Below, one piece after another: positions 27,336 through 36,511 of a stretch of 64,000 nt of DNA. The position numbers were made by a program, and so were the translations under genes. The DNA lies in contig CABYJU010000002.1 in NCBI GenBank assembly GCA_902519325.1, positions 45,688 through 109,687 on the forward strand. Reading direction: 5' to 3'. The first letter of the stretch is position 1. Every line of letters starts with the position of its first letter. This stretch comes from an uncultured Pelagibacteraceae bacterium. Lineage in GTDB: Bacteria; Pseudomonadota; Alphaproteobacteria; Pelagibacterales; Pelagibacteraceae. The notes under the pieces were generated by a model, which saw only the letters and a list, made by a program, of their open reading frames with translations, ran no database searches and was not told the DNA's origin.

Positions 27336-28367
27336 ATGTCTGAAGCAGTAATCAAATGCGAAGCAGTTTATAAAATTTTTGGTGAAAACGCCAAAAAGAT
27401 GCTTCAAGATTCAAATGGTAATGTTGATGCTAAAACATTTCAAGAAAATGGTTGTATAGTAGGTGTTAACAATGCCTCTTTTGAAGTGGCAAAAGGAGAG
27501 ATGCTTGTTGTAATGGGCTTATCTGGATCTGGTAAGTCAACTTTACTAAGGTGTATATCAAGATTAACAGATGCAACAGGTGGAAAAATTTTCATTGAAG
27601 GTCAAGATTTATTAAATTTAAATAATAAAGAGTTAATTGAGCTTAGAAGAAACAAAATGGGAATGGTTTTCCAAAGCTTCGCTCTTCTTCCACACAAAAC
27701 CGTTGTAGAAAATATAGCTTTTCCTCTTCAAATCAAAGGTATCAAAACTGAGGAGAGCATTAATAAAGCAATGGAGATGGTTAAATTAGTTGGACTTGAT
27801 GGAAGAGAAAATTATTTTCCAAGAGAACTTTCAGGTGGACAACAACAAAGAGTGGGTATTGCAAGATCTCTAGCAGTTGAACCTGATATATGGTTTTTAG
27901 ATGAACCTTTTTCTGCTTTAGATCCTTTAATTAGAAAAGAAATGCAAGATGAATTTTTAAGACTTCAAGAAAAATTACAAAAAACAATTATGTTTATTAC
28001 TCATGATTTTGATGAAGCATTAAAACTTGCTGATCGAATTGCAATTATGAAAGATGGTATAATTGAACAACTAGATACACCTGCAAATATAGTTCTAAAC
28101 CCAGCCACAGAATATGTAAGAAAATTTACTGAAGAAGTACCTAGAGAAAAAGTTTTATTAATTGAAGATGTAATGGATCAATCTATATCTAATAATTTAA
28201 GTGATGTTAAAGTTTCAAAAGATGAAATCATAGAAAATGTTGCAGAAAAAATATTAACGCAAGAAAAATCTGTAGCAGTTATAGATGAAAATAATAAAAC
28301 CGTTGGGTCAATCAATCCGACAAAAATAATAAATACTGTCTTTGGCGGAAGAAAGAACGGAAAATAA
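27336..28367 (+). CDS. tmoW: TMAO/betaine ABC transporter ATP-binding protein
   Basis: A 343-aa ProV/OpuAA-type ATPase. Walker A is GLSGSGKST, the signature motif ELSGGQQQRVGIARSLA and Walker B DIWFLDEPFSALD. The C-terminus retains one CBS-like segment (QEKSVAVIDENNKTVGSINP), whereas osmotically controlled ProV proteins usually have two, so it may have lost osmotic gating. It is followed by tmoV after three bases, and together they energise import of the TmoX ligand. Confidence 0.88.
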   Translation: MSEAVIKCEAVYKIFGENAKKMLQDSNGNVDAKTFQENGCIVGVNNASFEVAKGEMLVVMGLSGSGKSTLLRCISRLTDATGGKIFIEGQDLLNLNNKELIELRRNKMGMVFQSFALLPHKTVVENIAFPLQIKGIKTEESINKAMEMVKLVGLDGRENYFPRELSGGQQQRVGIARSLAVEPDIWFLDEPFSALDPLIRKEMQDEFLRLQEKLQKTIMFITHDFDEALKLADRIAIMKDGIIEQLDTPANIVLNPATEYVRKFTEEVPREKVLLIEDVMDQSISNNLSDVKVSKDEIIENVAEKILTQEKSVAVIDENNKTVGSINPTKIINTVFGGRKNGK

Positions 28368-28370
28368 ATT

Positions 28371-30524
28371 ATGGAATTTTTAAAAAAATATCCAAAAATA
28401 TTTCAGTGGTTATTTCTATTACTTGTTTTCTTTGCTCTTTGTTTTGCTATTGATGTTCCAGAAACATATAAATTCATTAGAGGCCAAGCTGAATTCGTAA
28501 AAGACCCTAATCAAAGTAGTTATATATTTTTAGGCAAAGAAGTAAGATATTACGCCTTTGATGTTTTCTGGCGTCTTCCTCCATTACTTGGATGGTTACC
28601 AATATGGATAAATGACTCCTTGTTTTTCTTAATGAATGAGTGGATGCCAATGGAGTTTTGGAATGAGGACACTCAAGAATTTAAAACCAGACCAATAGTT
28701 TTGCAAATTAGCAGAAATTTAACAGCTTTTATGACCTTTTTAATAGAATTAATTAGAGAAATTCTATTAGGTGGACTTGAAACAATTGTTGCCTTTACAA
28801 GTTGGGATTGGATCGATGCGAACCCTTGGGCAGAGTTACCAGGTCTACCTTGGACAATAGTTGCAGCTGGCTTTGCAATACTTGCTTATAAATTAAGTGG
28901 CATTGGATTGGCTCTATTTGCTGGTTTAACCATGGTTTACATATCTATATTTGGACAATGGAAACCATCAATGCAAACACTCTCTTTTATTTTAGTTGCT
29001 GCGCCTCTATCTTTTATATTTGGTTTAAGTTTAGGTATTGCAGCTTATAAAAGTAAACGTGTAGAGAAAGCCTTATATCCAATTCTTTTAGTTATGCAAA
29101 CAATGCCACAATATGCAGTGTTAGTTCCTGCGCTTGTGCTTTTTGGCGTCGGTGACCATGCTGCAGTAATTATAACTATGGTTGTTGCTGTTCCACCTAT
29201 GATATTGCTTACTTTATTAGGATTGAGAGCTATTCCTCCAGAAGTAATTGAGGCTGGAAGAATGAGTGGTTGTAACAATTGGCAACTAATGTCTAAAGTG
29301 CTAATTCCAACGGCCAGAAGAGATATATTAATTGGTGTAAACCAGGTGATCATGGTGTGTTTTTCTATGGCTGTTATTTCAGCCTTCATTGGCGCGAAAG
29401 GTCTGGGTTTCAACTTATTGTTAGCATTAAATCAGCTTAATATTGGATTAGCATTAGAAGCTGGTCTTTGTATTAGTCTAATAGCAATTTTATTAGATAA
29501 GATGTCATTAGCATGGGCAAACAAACAAGTTGATTATTTTGGTAATTTAAATTTTTTTCAAAGAAATAAAAATTTATTATTTTTTAGTATTACGGTCATA
29601 ATTGGAATTTTACTCGCTTACTTTGGATCTGTTTATTTTAAAGGTGGTTACAATTATTTATTTGAAGTGCCACACAATAAAGGAATATCGACTGCTGATT
29701 TTTGGAATAAAGGTGTCGATTGGATTTTTGATACCTTTTTTGTTTATATAAAAGCATTTAATACATGGTTAATTCAAGAAGTGTTACAACCAATGAGGGC
29801 TTTGTATTTAAGGATGCCAGCCGTTGCTACATTAGTATTAGTTGTTGGTGCCGGCTATTTAATTGGTGGAATTAGATCTGCATTAGTAGTTTGTGGTTTG
29901 ACATTATTCATAGCTCTTAGCCCTTGGTGGGATAGGGCTTTAGTAACGGCTTATATGGCAACATTTGGGGTAATCGTTTCTTGTATAATTGGTTTTACAG
30001 TTGGCACATTATGTTTTCAAAATCAACATTCTGCAAAATTTATGTTAGGCGTATGTGATATATTTCAAACATTTCCATCATTTGTTTATCTTATCCCTGT
30101 TATGATGCTTTTTGGAATAACTGACACTTCTGTTCTTATTGCTGTAATTGTTTACGCAACTATACCAGCAACCAGATACACAATTGAAGGGCTTAGAAGT
30201 GTTCCAGCAGGTCTACATGATGCAGCGACGATGTCTGGTGTAAATAAATTTCAAAGATTAACAAAAATAGAATTTCCTTTAGCATTCCCTCATATGATGC
30301 TTGGTATAAATCAAACAATAGTGTTTGCATTATTTATGGTTATTATAGGAGCATTTATAGGCACAGAGGATTTAGGACAATATATTTTAAAAGCTTTATC
30401 AGATAAAAATGGTGCTGGTATTGGATTAACTTTAGGTATTTGTGTAGCTTTTATAGGTTTAATCTTTGACAATTTGATAAGAACTTGGGTAGAAAAAAGA
30501 AAAAAACATCTAGGAATTGCTTAA
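28371..30524 (+). CDS. tmoV: Fused double permease of the TMAO/betaine ABC transporter
   Basis: A 717-aa inner-membrane protein that contains two ProW-type permease modules in one chain. The cytoplasmic EAA loop appears twice, EAGRMSGCNNWQLMSKVLIP (about residue 300) and DAATMSGVNKFQRLTKIEFP (about residue 620), so one polypeptide can supply both halves of the channel. A large N-terminal extracytoplasmic and transmembrane region (about 1-150) precedes the first module. This fused layout is typical of TmoV. Confidence 0.88.
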   Translation: MEFLKKYPKIFQWLFLLLVFFALCFAIDVPETYKFIRGQAEFVKDPNQSSYIFLGKEVRYYAFDVFWRLPPLLGWLPIWINDSLFFLMNEWMPMEFWNEDTQEFKTRPIVLQISRNLTAFMTFLIELIREILLGGLETIVAFTSWDWIDANPWAELPGLPWTIVAAGFAILAYKLSGIGLALFAGLTMVYISIFGQWKPSMQTLSFILVAAPLSFIFGLSLGIAAYKSKRVEKALYPILLVMQTMPQYAVLVPALVLFGVGDHAAVIITMVVAVPPMILLTLLGLRAIPPEVIEAGRMSGCNNWQLMSKVLIPTARRDILIGVNQVIMVCFSMAVISAFIGAKGLGFNLLLALNQLNIGLALEAGLCISLIAILLDKMSLAWANKQVDYFGNLNFFQRNKNLLFFSITVIIGILLAYFGSVYFKGGYNYLFEVPHNKGISTADFWNKGVDWIFDTFFVYIKAFNTWLIQEVLQPMRALYLRMPAVATLVLVVGAGYLIGGIRSALVVCGLTLFIALSPWWDRALVTAYMATFGVIVSCIIGFTVGTLCFQNQHSAKFMLGVCDIFQTFPSFVYLIPVMMLFGITDTSVLIAVIVYATIPATRYTIEGLRSVPAGLHDAATMSGVNKFQRLTKIEFPLAFPHMMLGINQTIVFALFMVIIGAFIGTEDLGQYILKALSDKNGAGIGLTLGICVAFIGLIFDNLIRTWVEKRKKHLGIA

Positions 30525-30530
30525 GCTTAA

Positions 30531-31490
30531 ATGAAAAAAATTTTAATAATAGGCGGTGGCGCAATGGGATCTGCTTTTACTTTTCCATGTATAGATAATA
30601 AAAACGAAGTAACTATCACAGAGCCCTATAATAAAACTTTTATTAAAAATTTGTCTTCAAAAAAGAAATATCATTCTAGTTTGAAAATAAATTTACCAAA
30701 TAAATTAATATACAAAAAGTATTCAACTCATTTGTTAACTAATAAATATGATTTAGTTGTTGTTGCGTTAAGTTTATCGGGAATAAATTTTATAAGTGAA
30801 GAATTTAAAAAATCAAACATCAAAAGTCCAATTCTTATTCTTACTAAAGGTTTAAAGTATGAGAAAAAAAAACAGAAAATTTTTACTATTTCAGAGGATA
30901 TAAAGAAAACTAATAAAAATATAAATGTTTCAGTTTTAAAAGGACCTTGCTTAGCAAAAGAACTTTCAAATAAAAAACAAACAAGTGTGATTGTTGCTAA
31001 TAAAAATATCAAAACCGCAAAAAAAATTTGTAATATGATAACTACAAAATACTATTTAACTGAAACTTCGAAAGATGTTATTGGAGTTGAGATCTGTTCT
31101 TCAATTAAAAATATTTATTCAATGATTATTGGAGCTGGAGATAGTTTAAATATGTCTTCAAGTTTATTCAAAAAATCTATAAATGAGATGATATATATTA
31201 CTAAATATTTTAAAGGAAAAATTGAAACTGCTCTTGGATTAGCCGGAGTCGGAGATCTATACGTCAGTGCTGCAGGAGGTAGAAATAGTAAAATGGGTGG
31301 TTACTTGGGGCAAGGCTATACATTTAACAATGCTAAAAGAAAATTTATGCCAAATGAAACTGTTGAGGGAGAGCAACTTGCAAGAGAAATTGCTCCATTT
31401 GTATTAAAAAAAATTCAACAAAAAAAAATCCCTTTGATGACAAAATTAATTAAATCTATAATTAACAATAAAAAATTAATATTAAATTAA
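30531..31490 (+). CDS. gpsA: Glycerol-3-phosphate dehydrogenase-like NAD(P) enzyme
   Basis: A 319-aa GpsA-family dehydrogenase that would interconvert glycerol-3-phosphate and dihydroxyacetone phosphate. It has a nucleotide-binding fold IIGGGAMGSAF at the N-terminus and the catalytic-lysine block EICSSIKNIYSMIIGAGD near residue 190. It is very lysine-rich. It lies six bases after tmoV but just ahead of a sugar ABC transporter and a GH63-like hydrolase, so it may be dedicated to the glycerol part of an imported glycoside and not to lipid synthesis. A second gpsA elsewhere in the genome would support this. Confidence 0.78.
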   Translation: MKKILIIGGGAMGSAFTFPCIDNKNEVTITEPYNKTFIKNLSSKKKYHSSLKINLPNKLIYKKYSTHLLTNKYDLVVVALSLSGINFISEEFKKSNIKSPILILTKGLKYEKKKQKIFTISEDIKKTNKNINVSVLKGPCLAKELSNKKQTSVIVANKNIKTAKKICNMITTKYYLTETSKDVIGVEICSSIKNIYSMIIGAGDSLNMSSSLFKKSINEMIYITKYFKGKIETALGLAGVGDLYVSAAGGRNSKMGGYLGQGYTFNNAKRKFMPNETVEGEQLAREIAPFVLKKIQQKKIPLMTKLIKSIINNKKLILN

Positions 31491-31491
31491 A

Positions 31492-32577
31492 ATGGCGAGT
31501 ATTAAAATAGATAAAGTAAATAAGTATTTTGGAAGTACTCATGTTATAAAAGATGTTTCTCTTGATATAAAAAGTGAGTCTTTTACTGTTCTAGTAGGAC
31601 CAAGTGGTTGTGGTAAATCTACAATTTTAAGAATGATTGCTGGTTTAGAAGAAATTAACTCTGGCACAATATCTATTGACGATAAAGTTGTTAACGATCT
31701 GCCACCTAAAGAAAGAAATATTGCAATGGTATTTCAATCTTATGCTCTTTACCCTCATATGACAGTATTTGATAATATGGCTTTTGGTTTAAAGATTGAA
31801 AAAAAATCAAAAGAAGAAATAGAGCAAAGAGTAATGGAGGCTGCTAAAATTCTGCAAATAGAGGAGTATCTTGAGAGAAAACCCAAACAATTATCTGGAG
31901 GACAACGTCAAAGGGTGGCAATAGGAAGAGCCATTACAAGAAAACCAAAAGTTTTTTTATTTGATGAACCATTATCTAACTTAGATGCAGCGTTAAGAGT
32001 CCAAATGAGGGTAGAATTAGCAAAATTACATGATCAACTTAATGCAACAATGATTTACGTAACTCATGATCAGACTGAAGCCATGACACTTGCAAATGAT
32101 ATTGTTGTATTGGATCAAGGGATAGTTTCACAAAAGGGATCACCAATGAACTTATATAATAACCCAGATAACTTATTTGTTGGAGGTTTTATCGGATCTC
32201 CAAAAATGAATTTTATAGATAGTAAAATTTTGAGTAAAAGTTCAAAGAGTTCTGAAGTAGATATAATGGGGACTGGAAAGTTAAATGTACCAAAAATTTC
32301 TGAAAATATTCAAGAAGGGGATAGTATAAAAATTGGAATAAGACCAGAGCACTTAATATTAAACGCAAAATCAGATACACTTTGGGAAAGCAAGGTTTTC
32401 GTCGTAGAAAAATTAGGGTCAGGAACATATTTATACTTGGAGAAAGAGGGAGATCCTCTTGTTGTACAAACTGATGGAGACACAAATATTAAAGTAGGTG
32501 ACACTGTTAAAATAGGTTTTGATCCATTTCGTTGCCATTTATTTGATAATAAAGGTATTTCTTTTAAAAATTCTTGA
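31492..32577 (+). CDS. MalK/UgpC-type sugar ABC transporter ATPase
   Basis: A 361-aa ATPase of the MalK/UgpC/MsmK group. Walker A is GPSGCGKST, the signature QLSGGQRQRVAIGRAI and Walker B VFLFDEPLSNLDA. The C-terminal regulatory domain (about 235-361) contains KIGIRPEHL, the hallmark of the TOBE domain. It starts one base after the gpsA-like gene and would energise the transporter formed with the binding protein and two permeases downstream. Confidence 0.93.
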   Translation: MASIKIDKVNKYFGSTHVIKDVSLDIKSESFTVLVGPSGCGKSTILRMIAGLEEINSGTISIDDKVVNDLPPKERNIAMVFQSYALYPHMTVFDNMAFGLKIEKKSKEEIEQRVMEAAKILQIEEYLERKPKQLSGGQRQRVAIGRAITRKPKVFLFDEPLSNLDAALRVQMRVELAKLHDQLNATMIYVTHDQTEAMTLANDIVVLDQGIVSQKGSPMNLYNNPDNLFVGGFIGSPKMNFIDSKILSKSSKSSEVDIMGTGKLNVPKISENIQEGDSIKIGIRPEHLILNAKSDTLWESKVFVVEKLGSGTYLYLEKEGDPLVVQTDGDTNIKVGDTVKIGFDPFRCHLFDNKGISFKNS

Positions 32578-32688
32578 ATCAATCTCAGGTAGTATTGCGT
32601 AATTTAGATACTTGTTATTCTTCTTTTAAATGTTCATTATGTGTTAATTTTTAAATAACTTTAGAAAACACGAAAAAGAGGGGAATAT
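32578..32688 (+). promoter_or_regulatory. Leader region before the sugar-binding protein
   Basis: A 111-base gap with AT-rich sequence and no clear consensus promoter, ending in a strong purine-rich ribosome site AGAGGGG (32677-32683). The strong site implies high translation of the binding protein relative to its neighbours. Confidence 0.4.
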
Positions 32689-34017
32689 ATGTTTAAAAAT
32701 ATATTAATAACAATCTCTGCAATAGCTTTTGTTTTTAATTCAATTGCATTTGCAGATATCAAATTCTGGACGACAGAAACTCAACCAGCAAGAATGGCTA
32801 AACAAGAAGAGATGGCTAAAGCTTTTGAAGCTAAAACTGGAATTGGAGTTGAAGTTATCCCGATTGATGAAAAAGATTTAGGAACAAGAGCTACTGCAGC
32901 AGCTGCAGCAGGAGATCTTCCTGATGTAATTTATCATACATTGCAATATGTATTGCCATGGGCTGAAGCGGGAATTTTAGACGTTGATGCAAATAATGAT
33001 ATAATTAAAACACTTGGAAAAGATACTTTTGCTCCAGGCGCTTTAAAGATGGCTAAAAAAGGTGGCAAAATTGCAGCCGTGCCAGTAGATGGATGGACGC
33101 AAATGGTCGTTTACAGAAAAGATTTATTTAAAGCTGCTGGTTTAGAACCACCAACAACTTATGCAAATATTGAGAAAGCAATAGATGCTTTATCTAGTAA
33201 CGATATGTTTGGATTTGTTGCTGCAACTAAAACTGATGAAAACTTTATGAGCCAGGTTTTGGAACATGTTCTGCTTGCAAATGGTGTAAACATCGTGAAA
33301 AAAGGTGGAACAAAAAAACAAGGTAGAGCTTTAAAAAATTCTTTACAGTTTTATAAAAAATTAGCTAAAGCAAGCCCTCCAGGAGAACTTTATTGGAAAC
33401 AATCAAGAGAACTTTATTTCGCTGGTAAAACTCCAATGATAATTTGGTCACCATTTATCATGGATGAATTAGCTGGTTTAAGAGATTCAGCTCCACCAAC
33501 AATTAACAGTGATCCTACATCACCAGAATTGGCATCTAAAACTGGATTTATAACTAATTTTAGTGGACCAAATAATGTAAAAGGTGCAGCTTGGGCGGAT
33601 GTTAGATACTTTGGTGTAACTGCAGATGCAGATACCGATGAAGCTAAGCAGTTTATTCTTTATTCAATGGATGAAGGATACACAAGCACTTTATCTATAG
33701 CACCAGAAGGTAAGTTCCCTGTAAGAAGAGGTAATGCAAGTGATCCAAATGCATTTACAACAGCTTGGAGTAAACTGCCTGTTGGAGTTGATAGAAAAGC
33801 TCCTTTAACAGATCTATATTCTGCAGATGTAATAAATAATATTGTTGCTGGTTTAGATACTGCTAATAGATGGGGCGTAAAAGAAGGTGAACTATCTAGA
33901 GCATCTAAAATTATTAACAATAAGTTTATAAATAGAATCACTAGACAATATATTGACGATCAATTGACGTTAGATGAAGCGGTAGATGAAATTAATACTG
34001 TACTAGCTAGCTTCTAG
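32689..34017 (+). CDS. Periplasmic sugar-type solute-binding protein (SBP family 1)
   Basis: A 442-aa protein with a cleavable signal peptide (MFKNILITISAIAFVFNSIAFA, shortened here to its first 20 by family practice: cleavage after the AFA box) and the fold of the MalE-like family 1 binding proteins, seen in DLPDVIYHTLQYVLPWAEAG and PVDGWTQMVVYRKDLFKAAG. It should deliver an oligosaccharide or sugar-conjugated osmolyte to the permeases encoded downstream. It carries its own terminator, which would raise its level over the permeases. Confidence 0.9.
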   Translation: MFKNILITISAIAFVFNSIAFADIKFWTTETQPARMAKQEEMAKAFEAKTGIGVEVIPIDEKDLGTRATAAAAAGDLPDVIYHTLQYVLPWAEAGILDVDANNDIIKTLGKDTFAPGALKMAKKGGKIAAVPVDGWTQMVVYRKDLFKAAGLEPPTTYANIEKAIDALSSNDMFGFVAATKTDENFMSQVLEHVLLANGVNIVKKGGTKKQGRALKNSLQFYKKLAKASPPGELYWKQSRELYFAGKTPMIIWSPFIMDELAGLRDSAPPTINSDPTSPELASKTGFITNFSGPNNVKGAAWADVRYFGVTADADTDEAKQFILYSMDEGYTSTLSIAPEGKFPVRRGNASDPNAFTTAWSKLPVGVDRKAPLTDLYSADVINNIVAGLDTANRWGVKEGELSRASKIINNKFINRITRQYIDDQLTLDEAVDEINTVLASF

Positions 34018-34031
34018 TAATTTAAAAAATT

Positions 34032-34068
34032 AAAAAAAGCGGGTAATATTAATTATCCGCTTTTTTTT
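34032..34068 (+). terminator. Terminator between binding protein and permeases, abutting the next ATG
   Basis: A nine-pair stem (GCGGGTAAT against ATTATCCGC, one G-U pair) with flanking A and T runs, ending in eight T residues. The T-run is directly followed by the ATG of the first permease gene at 34069, so read-through is needed to express the permeases from the same promoter. Confidence 0.9.
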
Positions 34069-35328
34069 ATGAGTTCAAAACTTGCAAAAATTGAAAAAAG
34101 AACAGCTTATCTTTTAATATTACCATCAGTTTTTTTGGTATTTTCTATAATATTATTTCCAATATTCTCAAATATTTGGATTAGTTTTAAAAATGTAGAA
34201 CTTAAAGATTTAAGAATTCCTGAACCAAGAGCAAAAAAATTAGTAAAATCAATTAACGATAATCCAACTCAAATAAAAATAATTTATAAATTAAGAAATA
34301 GTTCTCTTACACAAGAAATTACTAATGTAAAATTTAAAGATAAATATCCAGACAATCTCGAACCAACAAATTTAGATAATAGATGTCAATTTAAATCAAA
34401 TTTACTTATGTGTAAATTAGGTAATTGGCCAAAAAAATACCGAGAAAATTTAGAAATAGTTTTTCAAAATACTAATAATCAAGAAATTTCAAAGAAGGAA
34501 ATAAAATCTTATAAACCTAAACTATCAGGTAAGTCACAAAATATATTATTAACTTATGAATTTACTTTAAATAATTTCAAAAAAGTAATCAAAGACAAAG
34601 CATTTATAGATCTATTATCAACAACTTTTTATTACACTTTTTTTGGAACAATAGGTGCAATAGTTTTTGGAATTTTGGCAGCACAAATGGTAAATCAAAA
34701 ATTTTTTGGAAGAACATTTATGAGAAGTGTCTTGTTGTTTCCTTATGTTGCACCAGTAGTTGCTCTTGCTTATACCTGGGAACTTTTACTTGATCCAACA
34801 AGTGGAACTTTAAATAATTTATTAATTAATTATCAAATTATTGAAGGACCAATAAATTTACTAGGACAAAAATACGTAACTTTAAACATACTTGGTTTTG
34901 ATTTTAAATTAAGGTTAGCATTAACAACTGTAATTATTTTTGAAATTTGGAGATATTTTCCTCTAGCATTTTTATTTATTCTTGCTCGTCTTCAAGCAGT
35001 TCCAAAAGAGTTGTATGAAGCAGCTGATGTTGATGGTGCAAATCCTATCCAAAAATTTCTTAATATTACTTTGCCCCAGATATTAGCAGTGATTTCAATT
35101 TTATTTATGATTAGATTTATTTGGAATTTTAATAAATTTGAAGACATCTTCTTACTCACTGGTGGGGCATCAGGCACAAGAACATTGCCAATAAATGTAT
35201 ATCAACAAGGTTTTTCAATCGGGGATATAGGTATGGGTTCTGCAGTTTCTATTGTGATTGTAGCGTTTCTATTAATTTTTATGTTTATTTATTTTAAACT
35301 TTTAGGAAAAAGAGCTGATGAAAATTAA
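34069..35328 (+). CDS. Sugar ABC permease with an extracytoplasmic DUF11-like insertion
   Basis: A 419-aa MalF-type permease, longer than the usual 290-330 aa. TM1 is about residues 13-35 and TM2 about 184-206. Between them, residues 45-165 form an extra domain whose pattern (DKYPDNLEPTNL, two cysteines and MCKLGNW, then a beta-rich strand) looks like a DUF11 or Ig-like fold. The EAA loop EAADVDGANPIQKFLNITLP is normal. The insertion sits where the MalF P2 domain contacts maltose-binding protein, so a docking role is inferred. It overlaps the next permease by 11 bases. Confidence 0.85.
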   Translation: MSSKLAKIEKRTAYLLILPSVFLVFSIILFPIFSNIWISFKNVELKDLRIPEPRAKKLVKSINDNPTQIKIIYKLRNSSLTQEITNVKFKDKYPDNLEPTNLDNRCQFKSNLLMCKLGNWPKKYRENLEIVFQNTNNQEISKKEIKSYKPKLSGKSQNILLTYEFTLNNFKKVIKDKAFIDLLSTTFYYTFFGTIGAIVFGILAAQMVNQKFFGRTFMRSVLLFPYVAPVVALAYTWELLLDPTSGTLNNLLINYQIIEGPINLLGQKYVTLNILGFDFKLRLALTTVIIFEIWRYFPLAFLFILARLQAVPKELYEAADVDGANPIQKFLNITLPQILAVISILFMIRFIWNFNKFEDIFLLTGGASGTRTLPINVYQQGFSIGDIGMGSAVSIVIVAFLLIFMFIYFKLLGKRADEN

Positions 35329-36511
35329 AAATATATTTACTTATTGCCTTATCTCGTCTTTGTTTTTGTTTTCATTAATTTGTATTTGGAAAATCTTAGT
35401 TACATTACAAGGAATTGAATTAACAAATTTCAATTTTAATAAATTATTTACCTTTGGAATAATTCTATGTGTAATAAATCTTTTAATTGGAAAAAAATTT
35501 AATTTAAATATTAAAATTACTACACTTGCACTTTTATTTTCTATCTTTGATTATTTTATTTCTATAAATTTACCTATTTGGTACAGTTTTGGCATATTCT
35601 TAATTTCATTATTTTTTTTCAATAACATAAAAAACTACGACAAAAACTTTTTGTCAAAAAATCATTCGTCTCAAAAATTATCCTTTAATTTTTTAACATT
35701 ATTTGGTATTACGCTGTTTTCTTTTGTAATTCTTTTCCCTTTTTACATGATGTTAGTTACAAGCTTTAAAACACAAGCATTATTATTATTGAACCCCTTA
35801 GACTTTAGTATTAATTTTGCACAAGGATTGCCAGAGTTGTTCAAATCTTATTTTATAGTATTCAAAGATTATAATTTTGGAAGATATATGCTAACGAGCA
35901 CAATAGTCTCCTTAGGCACAGTCATTATAACATTAATATTTGCAATACCAGCTGCTTACGCTGTTGCAAGACTTAATTTCTTTGGAAAAAATTTTTTATC
36001 AACATCCATATTGATAATTTATTTGTTTCCAGCGATAGTTTTAGTGATACCTTTGTACACAATTTTTAGTCAACTTGGTTTAAGAAATTCTATTGAGGGT
36101 TTACTAATAGTTTATACAGCTACAACCTTACCTGTAGCAATTTATATGCTGCAAGGTTACTTTAAAAGTATACCAAAAGAATTAGAAGAAGCAGGGATAA
36201 TAGATGGTCAAAATTGGCTTGGTATAATTTTTAAAATTATACTCCCACTTAGTTTACCCGCAATATCATCAGTAGCTTTGTATGTATTTATGATAGCTTG
36301 GAATGAATTTTTGTTTTCATTAATGTTTTTAGACCGGCCAAATACATTCACATTATCAAGAGCTATTCAGTTTCTGAATGTTGGAGCTGAAACACCTAGA
36401 CAATATTTGATGGCAGGGTCTGTAGTAGTAACTTTGCCTATTTTAATAATTTTTGTTTATTTTGAAAAATATTTAGTAAGTGGTCTTACTGCAGGAAGCG
36501 TTAAAGGATAA
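35318..36511 (+). CDS. Sugar ABC permease with extra N-terminal helices
   Basis: A 397-aa MalG-type permease. The last 260 residues are standard, including the EAA loop EEAGIIDGQNWLGIIFKIIL. The first 130 residues add about four hydrophobic segments that ordinary MalG proteins lack, giving a total length like AglG of alpha-glucoside transporters. It overlaps the previous gene by 11 bases and shares its last base with the hydrolase start. Confidence 0.87.
   Translation: MKIKNIFTYCLISSLFLFSLICIWKILVTLQGIELTNFNFNKLFTFGIILCVINLLIGKKFNLNIKITTLALLFSIFDYFISINLPIWYSFGIFLISLFFFNNIKNYDKNFLSKNHSSQKLSFNFLTLFGITLFSFVILFPFYMMLVTSFKTQALLLLNPLDFSINFAQGLPELFKSYFIVFKDYNFGRYMLTSTIVSLGTVIITLIFAIPAAYAVARLNFFGKNFLSTSILIIYLFPAIVLVIPLYTIFSQLGLRNSIEGLLIVYTATTLPVAIYMLQGYFKSIPKELEEAGIIDGQNWLGIIFKIILPLSLPAISSVALYVFMIAWNEFLFSLMFLDRPNTFTLSRAIQFLNVGAETPRQYLMAGSVVVTLPILIIFVYFEKYLVSGLTAGSVKG

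Noticed and set aside
29045..29413. Minus-strand ORF opposite tmoV
   Set aside because: Antisense shadow of a conserved membrane protein; composition mirrors the coding strand.
32213..32582. Two minus-strand ORFs opposite the sugar ATPase
   Set aside because: Shadows of the ATPase regulatory domain without motif or start signals.
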